A DNA stretch of 64,000 nt from Melastoma dodecandrum (taxonomy: Eukaryota; Streptophyta; Magnoliopsida; Myrtales; Melastomataceae): contig JARUPY010000033.1 of the NCBI GenBank assembly GCA_029817715.1, forward strand, positions 32,191-96,190, read 5' to 3'. The notes below the pieces were generated by a model. It ran no database searches. It saw only the letters and a list, made by a program, of their open reading frames with translations, and was not told the origin of the DNA. Positions 51,821-61,200 of the stretch are shown one piece after another. A program made the position numbers and the translations under genes. Within the stretch, counting starts at the first letter, position 1. The number at the start of each line of letters is the position of its first letter.

Positions 51821-54150
51821 AAATGATCCCCAAATGCTTCCCAAACTATTAGAAATTGGAGTTCTACATTTGACATTCGTGTCCCTTTCATTTGCACAAT
51901 GAGGAACCCCGCGCACAACTTACGCAAGGTTGTTGCATCCCGCATGCTCCGAACCTTGGTGCTTCCGATCTTTGCATTTTCCGAAGCCTAAATGATCCCC
52001 AAATGCTTCCCAAACTATTCAAAATTGGAGTTCTACATTTGACATTCGGGTCCCTTTCGTTGCACAATGAGGAACCCCGTGCACAACTTACGCAAGGTTG
52101 TGCATCCCGCATGCTCCGAACCTTGGTGCTTCCGAACTTGCATTTTCCGAAGCCTAAATGAACCCCAAATGCTTCCCAAACTATTCAAAATTGGAGTTCT
52201 ACATTTGACATTCGGGTCCCTTTCGTTGCACAATGAAGGAACCCCGCGCACAACTTACGCATGGTTGTGCATCCCGCATGCTCCGAACCTTCGTGCTTCC
52301 GAACTTGCATTTTCCGAAGGCTAAATGATCCCCAAATGTTTCCCAAACTATTCAAAATTGGAGTTCTACATTTGACATTCGGGTCCCTTTCGTTGCACAA
52401 TGAGGAACCCCGCGCACAACTTACGCATGGTTGTGCATCCCGCATGCTCCGAACATTGGTGCTTCCGAACTTGCATTTTCCGAAGCCGAAATGAACCCCA
52501 AATGCTACCCAAACTATTCAAAATTGGAGTTCTACGTTTGACATTCGGGTCGCTTTTGTTGCACAATAAGGAACCCCGCGCACAACTTACGCATGGTTGT
52601 GCATCCCGCATGCTCCGAACCTTGGTGCTTCCGAACTTGCATTTTCCGAAGCCTAAATGATCCCCAAATGCTTCCCAAACTATTCAAAATTGGAGTTCTA
52701 CATTTGACGTTCGGGTCCCTTTCGTTTGCACAATGAGGAACCCCGCGCACAACTTATGCAAGGTTGTGCAGACCGCATGCTCCGTACCTTGGTGCTTCCG
52801 AACTTGCTTTTTCCGAAGCCTAAATGATCCCCAAATGCTTCCCAAACTATTCAAAATTGGAGTTCTACATTTGACATTCGGGTCCCTTTCGTTGCACAAT
52901 GAGGAACCCCGCGCACAACTTACGCAAGGTTGTGCATCCCGCATGCTCCGAACGTTGGTGCTTCCGAACTTGCATTTTCCGAAGCCTAAATGATCCCCAA
53001 ATGCTTCCCAAACTATTCAAAATTGGAGTTCTACATTTGACATTCGGGTCCATTTCGTTGCACAAGGAGGAACCCCGCGCACAACTTAGGCTAGGTTGTG
53101 CATCCCGCATGCTCCGTACCTTGGTGCTTCCGAACTTGCATTTTCCGAAGCCTAAATGATCCCCAAATGCTTCCCAAACTATTCAAAATTGGAGTTCTAC
53201 ATTTGACATTCGGGTCCCTTTCGTTGCACAATGAGGAACCCCGCGCACAACTTACGCAAGGTTGTGCATCCCGCATGCTCCGAACCTTGGTGCTTCCGAA
53301 CTTGCATTTTCCGAAGCCTAAATGATCCCCAAATGCTTCCCAAACTATTCAAAATTGGAGTTCTACATTTGACATTCGGGTCCCTTTCGTTGCACAACAA
53401 GGAACCCCGCGCACAACTTACGCAAGGTTGTGCATCCCGCATGCTCCGAACCTTGGTGCTTCCGAACTTGCATTTTCCGAAGCCTAAATGATCCCCAAAT
53501 GCTTCCCAAACTATTCAAAATTGGAGTTCTACATTTGACATTCGGGACCCTTTCGTTGCAAAATGAGGAACCCCGCGCACAACGTACGCATGGTTGTGCA
53601 TCCCGCATGCTCCGTACCTTGGTGCTTCCGAACTTGCATTTTCCGAAGCCTAAATGATCCCCAAATGCTTCCCAAACTATTAAAAATTGGAGTTCTACAT
53701 TTGACATTCGGGTCCCTTTCGTTTGCACAATGAGGAACCCCGCGCACAACTTACGCAAGGTTGTGCATCCCGCATGCTCCGTACCTTGATGCTTCCGAAC
53801 TTGCATTTTCCGAAGCCTAAATGATCCCCAAATGCTTCCCAAACTATTCAAAATTGGAGTTCTACATTTGACATTCGGGTCCCTTTCGTTGCACAATGAG
53901 GAACCCCGCGCACAACTTACGCAAGGTTGTGCATCCCGCATGCTCCGAACCTTGGTGCTTCCGAACTTGCATTTTCCGAAGCCTAAATGATCCCCAAATG
54001 CTTCCCAAACTATTCAAAATTGGAGTTCTACATTTGACATTCGGGTCCCTTTCGTTGTACAATGACGAACCCCGCGCACAACTTACGCATGGTTGTGCAT
54101 CCCGCATGCTCCGAACCTTGGTGCTTCCGAACTTGCATTTTCCGAAGCCT

Positions 54151-54300
54151 AAATGATCCCCAAATGCTTCCCAAACTATTCAAAATTGGAGTTCTACATT
54201 TGACATTCGGGTCCCTTTCGTTGCACAATGAGGAACCCCGCGCACAACTTACGCATGGTTGTGCATCCCGCATGCTCCGAACTTGCATTTTCCGAAGCCT
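54151..54300 (+). repeat. 150-bp monomer with a 16-bp deletion
   Basis: The sequence reads GCATGCTCCGAACTTGCATT near 54,272. One of the tandem TCCGAAC copies and its spacer are lost, as at 32.8 kb, but here in a normal AATGAGG / ACGCATGG background. Confidence 0.9.
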
Positions 54301-55200
54301 AAATGATCCCCAAATGCTTCCCAAACTATTCAAAATTGGAGTTCTACATTTGACATTCGGGTCCCTTTCGTTGCACAATGAGGAACCCCGCGCACAACTT
54401 ATGCAAGGTTGTGCATCCCGCATGCTCCGTACCTTGGTGCTTCCGAACTTGCATTTTCCGAAGCCTAAATGATCCCCAAATGCTTCCCAAACTATTCAAA
54501 ATTGGAGTTCTACATTTGACATTCGGGTCCCTTTCGTTGCACAAGGAGGAACCCCGCGCACAACTTAGGCTAGGTTGTGCATCCCGCATGCTCCGTACCT
54601 TGGTGCTTCCGAACTTGCATTTTCCGAAGCCTAAATGATCCCCAAATGCTTCCCAAACTATTCAAAATTGGAGTTCTACATTTGACATTCGGGCCTTTTC
54701 GTTGCACAATGAGGAACCCCGCCCACAACTTACGCAAGGTTGTGCATCCCGCATTCTCCGAACCTTGGTGCTTCCGAACTTGCATTTTCCGAAGCCTAAA
54801 TGATCTCCAAATGCTTCCCAAACTATTCAAAATTGGAGTTCTACATTTGACATTCGGGTCCCTTTCGTTGCACAATGAGGAACCCCGCGCACAACTTACG
54901 CAAGGCTGTGCATCCCGCATGCTCCGAACCTTGGTGCTTCCGAACTTGCATTTTCCGAAGCCTAAATGATCTCCAAATGCTTCCCAAACTATTCAAAATT
55001 GGAGTTCTACATTTGACATTCGGGTCCCTTTCGTTTGCACAATGAGGAACCCCGCGCACAACTTACGCAAGGTTGTGCATCCCGCATGCTCCGAACCTTG
55101 GTGCTTCCGAACTTGCATTTTCCGAAGCCTAAATGATCCCCAAATGCTTCCCAAACTATTCAAAATTGGAGTTATACATTTGACATTCGGGTCCCTTTCG

Positions 55201-58200
55201 TTGCACAATGAGGAACCCCCGCGCTACAACTTACGCCTTGGTTGTGCATCCCGCATGACTCCGAACTCATGGTGCTATCCGAACTTGCATTTTCCGAAGG
55301 CCTAATATGATCCCCAAATGCTTTTCCCAAAAACTATTCAAAATTGGAGTTTTACATACATTTGACATTCGGAGTACTTTCGTTTGGCATCAAGGGAGGG
55401 ACCCCCGCGATCACGAACATAACAGCAAGGTTTGTGCATAATCCCGCATGCTCCGTTTACCTACGATGGCTTCCGAGACTTGCAATTTCCGAAGCCTAAA
55501 GTGATCCCCAAAATGCTTTCCCAAAACTATTCTAAAATTGGGAGGAGTTCTAACATTTGACATTCGGGTCCCTTTCGTTGCAACCAAGAAGGAACCCCGC
55601 GCACACCTTACGCAAGGTTGTGCATCCCGCATGACTCGCGAACCTTGATGCTTCGAACTTGCATTTTTTCCGAAGCCTAAATGATCCCCAACATGCCTTC
55701 CCAAACTATTCAAAATTGGAGTTCCTACATTTGACATTCGGGTCCCTTTCGTTGCACAATGTAGGAACACCCGCGCACAACTTCACGCAAGGAGTTGTGC
55801 CATCCCGCATGCTCCGAACCTTGGTGCTTCCAGAACTTGCATTTTCCCGAAGCCTAAATGATCCCCAAATGCTTCCCAAACTATTCCCAAAAATTGGAGT
55901 TCTACATTTGACATTCGGGTCCCCTTTCGATTGCACAATGGAGGAACCCCCCCCGCGCACAAACTTAACCCGCAAGGTTGGTGCATCCCGGCCTTGCTCC
56001 AAGCATTGGTGCTTCCGAACTTGCATTTTCCGAAGCCTAAATGATTCCCCAAATGCTTCCCAAAACTATTCAAAATTGGAGTTCTAACATTTGACATTCG
56101 GGTCCCTTTCGTTTTGCACAATGAGGAACCCCCGCGCAACAACTTACGCATGGTTTGATGCATCCCGCATGCTCCGAACCTTGGTGCTGATCCGAACTTG
56201 CATTTTCCGAAGCCAAAATGATCCCCAAAATGCTTCCCTAACCATTCAAAATTGGAGTTCTACATTTGAACATTCGGAGTCCCTTTCGTTTGCTACAATG
56301 AGGGAACCCCGTGCGCACAACTTACGCAAGGTTGTGCATCCCGCATTGCTCCGTACCTTGGTGCTTCCGAACTGGCATTTTCCGAAGCCTTAATGTTCCC
56401 CAAATGCACCCAAACTATTCAAAATTGTAGTTCTACATTTGACATTCGGGACCCTTTCGTTGCACAATGAGGAACCCGGCGCACAACTTACGCACGGTTG
56501 TGCATCCCGCATTCTCCGTAACTTGGTGCTTTCGAACATGCATTTTCCGAAGCCTAAATGATCTCCGAAAGCTTTTTTTTTTTCCAAACTATTCAAAATT
56601 GGAGTTCTACATTTGAACATTCGGGTCCCTTTCGGTTGGACTAATGTGGAACCCAGCGCACAATCTTACGCAAGGACTGTGCATCCCGCATGCTCCGAAC
56701 CTTTGTGATTACGAACTTGCATTTTACGAAGCCTAAATGATCCCCAAATGCTTCCCCAAACTATTCAAAAATTGGAGAGTTCTACATTTGACATTAGGGT
56801 CCCTTTCGTTTGCACAAGGAGGAACCCCGCGCACAACTTACGCAAGGGGTTTGTGCCATCCCGCATTACTCCGTACCCTGTGTGCTTCCGAAACTTGCAT
56901 TTTATCGATGAATCCTAAATGATCCCCAAATGCTTCCCAAACCATTTCAAAATTGGAGTTCATACATTTGACATTCGGGTCTCCCTTTCGTTGCCACCAA
57001 TGAGGAACCCCGCGCACAACTTATGCTAAGGTTGTGCCATCCCGCATGATCCGTACCTTGGTGCTTCCGAACTTTGCAATTTTCCGAAAAGCCTAAATGT
57101 TCCCCAAATGCTTCCCAAACTATTCAAAATTGGAGTTCTACATTTGACATTCGGGTCCCTATCGTTGCACAATGAGGAAACCCGCGCACAACTTACGCCA
57201 AGGTTGTGCATCCCGCATGCTCTTACGAACCTTGGTGCTTCCGTACTTGCATTTTCCGAAGCCTAAATGATTCCAAATGCTTCCCAAACTATTCAAAATT
57301 GGAAGTTCTACATTTGACGTTCGGGTCCCTCTTCGTTGCACAATGAGGAACCCCGCGCACAACTTACGCAAAGGCTGTGCATACCGCATGCTCCGATACC
57401 TTGGTGCTTCCGACAACTTTGCATTTTCCGAAGCCCTAAATGATCTCCAAATGCTTCCCCAAAATATTCAAAAATTGGAGTACTAATTTTGATATTCGGG
57501 TCCCTTTCGTTTGCACAGGGGAGGAACCCCGCGCACAACTTATGTAGAGGTTGTGCATCCCGCATTCTCCGTTTCTTGGTTGCTTCCAAACTTGCATTTT
57601 CCGAAGCCTAAATGATCCCCAAATGCTTCCAAAACTATTTCAAAATTGGAGTTATAACATTTGACATTCGGGTCCACCTTTCGTTGCACAATGAGGAACC
57701 CCGCGCACAACTTACGCAAAGGTGTGCACCCCGCATGCTCCGAACCTTGGTTGATTCCGAACTTGCATTTTCCGAAGCCTAAAGGATCCCCAAATGCTTC
57801 CCAAACTATTCCAAAATTGGAGTTCTACATTTGACATTCGGGTTCCCTTTCGTTTGGCCCAAGGAGGAACCCCGCAGCAAAAACTTATGCCAAGGTTGTG
57901 CATCCCGCATGATCCGAACCTTGATGCTTCCGAACTTGCATTTCTCCGAAGGCCTAAATGATCCCCAAATGCTTCCCATACTATTCAAAATTGGAGTTTC
58001 TACATTTGACATTCGGGTCCCTTTCGTTGCACAATGAGGAACCCCGCGCACAACTTACGCAAGGTTGTGCATCCCACATGCTCCAAACCTGGTGCTTGCC
58101 GAACCTGCATTATTCGAAGCCTAAATGATCTCCAAATGCTTCCCAAAACTATTCAAAAGTGGATATCTACATTTGACATTCGGGGTCCCTTTCGTTATTG

Positions 58201-58280
58201 CACAAAGGGAGGGAAGCCCGCGCACAAACTTACGCAAGGTTGTGCATCCCGCATGCTCCGAACCTACGTGTTTCCGAACT
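55201..58280 (+). repeat. Block 5: insertion-rich, noisy satellite segment
   Basis: The landmarks stay in order but each unit carries many 1-4 base changes, mostly insertions. Examples are GAACCCCCGCGCTACAAC, GGCCTAATATGATCC, TTTTCCCAAAAACTATTC, GGAACCCCCCCCGCGCAC and an 11-T run at 56,573. Taking the TTGACATTCGG landmark from about 55,180 to 58,173, I count 17 intervals averaging about 176 bp, against 166 bp elsewhere. Edges are sharp: units before about 55.2 kb and after 58.28 kb are clean. Such insertion-biased, randomly placed differences resemble uncorrected single-molecule read errors more than biological divergence, which in the rest of the array is dominated by substitutions. Confidence 0.85.
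56573..56583 (+). repeat. 11-T homopolymer inside a monomer
   Basis: The normal ATGCTTCCCAAAC becomes a G-C followed by 11 T and CCAAAC. No target-site duplication or poly-A-linked sequence is present, so it is not a retroelement tail. It lies in the noisy segment and is probably a sequencing artefact. Confidence 0.7.
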
Positions 58281-61200
58281 TGCATTTTCCGAAGCCTAAA
58301 TGATCCCCAAATGCTTCCCAAACTATTCAAAATTGGAGTTCTACATTTGACATTCGGGTCCCTTTCGTTGCAAATGAGGAACCCCGCGCACAACTTACGC
58401 ATGGTTGTGCATCCCGCATGCTCCGAACCTTGGTGCTTCCGAACTTGCATTTTCCGAAGCCTAAATGATCCCCAAATGCTTCCCAAACTATTCAAAATTG
58501 GAGTTCTACATTTGACATTCGGGTCCCTTTCGTTGCACAAGAAGGAACCCCGCGCACAACTTACGCAAGGTTGTGCATCCCGCATGCTCCGAACCTTGGT
58601 GCTTCCGAACTTGCATTTTCCGAAGCCTAAATGATCCCCAAATGCTTCCCAAACTATTCAAAATTGGAGTTCTACATTTGACATTCGGGTCCCTTTCGTT
58701 GCACAATGAGGAACCCCGCGCACAACTTACGCATGGTTGTGCATCCCGCATGCTCCGAACCTTGGTGCTTCCGAACTTGCATTTTCCGAAGCCTAAATGA
58801 TCCCCAAATGCTTCCCAAACTATTCAAAATTGGAGTTCTACATTTGACATTCGGGTCCCTTTCGTTGCACAAGGAGGAACCCCGCGCACAACTTACGCAA
58901 GGTTGTGCATCCCGCATGCTCCGAACCTTGGTGCTTCCGAACTTGCATTTTCCGAAGCCTAAATGATCCCCAAATGCTTCCCATCTATTCAAAATTGGAG
59001 TTCTACGTTTGACATTCGGGTCCCTTTCCTTGCACAAGGAGGAACCCCGCGCACAACTTACGCAAGGTTGTGCATCCCGCATGCTCCGAACCTTGGTGCT
59101 TCCGAACATGCATTTTCCGAAGCCTAAATGATCTCCAAATGCTTCCCAAACTATTCAAAATTGGAGTTCTACATTTGACATTCGGATCCCTTTCGTTGCA
59201 CAAGGAGGAACCCCGGGCACAACGTACGCATGGTTGTGCATACCGCATGCTCCGAAGCTTGGTGCTTCCGAACTTGCATTTTCCGAAGCCTAAATGATCC
59301 CCAAATGCTTCCCAAACTATTCAAAATTGGTGTTCTACATTTGATATTCGGGTCCCTTTCTTTTGCACAAGGAGGAACCCCGCGCACAACGTACGCAAGG
59401 TTGTGCATCCCGCATGCTCCGAACCTTGGTGCTTCCGAACATGCATTTTCCGAAGCCTAAATGATCCCCAAATGCTTCCCAAACTATTCAAAATTGGAGT
59501 TCTACATTTGACATTCGGGTCCCTTTCGTTGCAAATGAGGAACCCCGCGCACAACTTACGCATGGTTGTGCATCCCGCATGCTCCGAACCTTGGTGCTTC
59601 CGAACTTGCATTTTCCGAAGCCTAAATGATCCCCAAATGCTTCCCAAACTATTCAAAATTGGAGTTCTACATTTGACATTCGGGTCCCTTTCGTTGCACA
59701 ATGAGGAACCCCGCGCACAACTTACGCAAGGTTGTGCATCCCGCATGCTCCGAACCTTGGTGCTTCCGAACTTGCATTTTCCGAAGCCTAAATGATCCCC
59801 AAATGCTTCCCAAACTATTCAAAATTGGAGTTCTACATTTGACATTCGGGTCCCTTTCGTTGCACAATGAGGAACCCCGCGCACAACTTACGCATGGTTG
59901 TGCATCCCGCATGCTCCGTACCTTGGTGCTTCCGAACTTGCATTTTCCGAAGCCTAAATGATCCCCAAATGCTTCCCAAACTATTCAAAATTGGAGTTCT
60001 ACATTTGACATTCGGGTCCCTTTCGTTGCACAATGAGGAACCCCGCGCACAACTTACGCATGGTTGTGCATCCCGCATGCTCCGAACCTTGGTGCTTCCG
60101 AACTTGCATTTTCCGAAGCCTAAATGATCCCCAAATGCTTCCCAAACTATTCAAAATTGGAGTTCTACATTTGACATTCGGGTCCCTTTCGTTGCACAAT
60201 GAGGAACCCCGCGCACAACTTACGCATGGTTGTGCATCCCGCATGCTCCGTACCTTGGTGCTTCCGAACTTGCATTTTCCGAAGCCTAAATGATCCCCAA
60301 ATGCTTCCCAAACTATTCAAAATTGGAGTTCTACATTTGACATTCGGGTCCCTTTCGTTTGCACAATGAGGAACCCCGCGCACAACTTACGCAAGGTTGT
60401 GCATCCCGCATGCTCCGAACCTTGGTGCTTCCGAACTTGCATTTTCCGAAGCCTAAATGATCCCCAAATGCTTCCCAAACTATTCAAAATTGGAGTTCTA
60501 CATTTGACATTCGGGTCCCTTTCGTTGCACAATGAGGAACCCCGCGCACAACTTACGCATGGTTGTGCATCCCGCATGCTCCGAGCGTTGGTGCTTCCGA
60601 ACTTGCATTTTCCGAAGCCTAAATGGTCCCCAACTGCTTCCCAAACTATTCAAAATTGGAGTTCTACATTTGACATTCGGGTCCCTTTCGTTGCACAATG
60701 AGGAACCCCGCGCACAACTTACGCAAGGTTGTGCATCCCGCATGCTCCGAACGTTGGTGCTTCCGAACTTGCATTTTCCGAAGCCTAAATGATCCCCAAA
60801 TGCTTCCCAAACTATTCAAAATTGGAGTTCTACATTTGACATTCGGGTCCCTTTCGTTGCACAATGAGGAACCCCGCGCACAACTTACGCAAGGTTGTGC
60901 ATCCCGCATGCTCCGAACCTTGGTGCTTCCGAACTTGCATTTTCCGAAGCCTAAATGATCCCCAAATGCTTCCCAAACTATTCAAAATTGGAGTTCTACA
61001 TTTGACATTCGGGTCCCTTTCGTTGCACAATGAGGAACCCCGCGCACAACTTACGCAAGGTTGTGCATCCCGCATGCTCCGAACCTTGGTGCTTCCGAAC
61101 TTGCATTTTCCGAAGCCTAAATGATCCCCAAATGCTTCCCAAACTATTCAAAATTGGAGTTCTACATTTCACATTCGGGTCCCTTTCGTTGCACAATGAG

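Larger units (their letters stand above)
31901..55200 (+). repeat. Block 4: mosaic of 165/166-bp sub-variants, ACGCATGG common
   Basis: About 140 units. Two main haplotypes are interspersed: AATGAGG with ACGCATGG, and AAGGAGG (or AGAAGG) with ACGCAAGG. The second is often preceded by CTATTTAAAATTGG and sometimes followed by CCGAACGTTGG. Scattered 165-bp units read TTCGTTGCAAATGAGG. Six units carry 15- or 16-bp deletions, and three are strongly aberrant (37.3, 38.4 and 39.5 kb). Occasional 167-bp units (TTTGCACAA, for example near 39,807, 41,630, 43,789, 52,727 and 55,035) resemble earlier blocks. The order of haplotypes is irregular, so I do not assign a higher-order repeat. Confidence 0.88.

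Noticed and set aside
53363..53941. A 192-codon minus-strand frame
   Set aside because: The change of CTATTCAAAATTGG to CTATTAAAAATTGG near 53,689 removes a minus-strand stop. The rest is ordinary satellite sequence.
56573..56583. Poly-T as the tail of a retroposed element
   Set aside because: It sits inside a monomer, with no associated foreign sequence or duplication, in the error-like segment.
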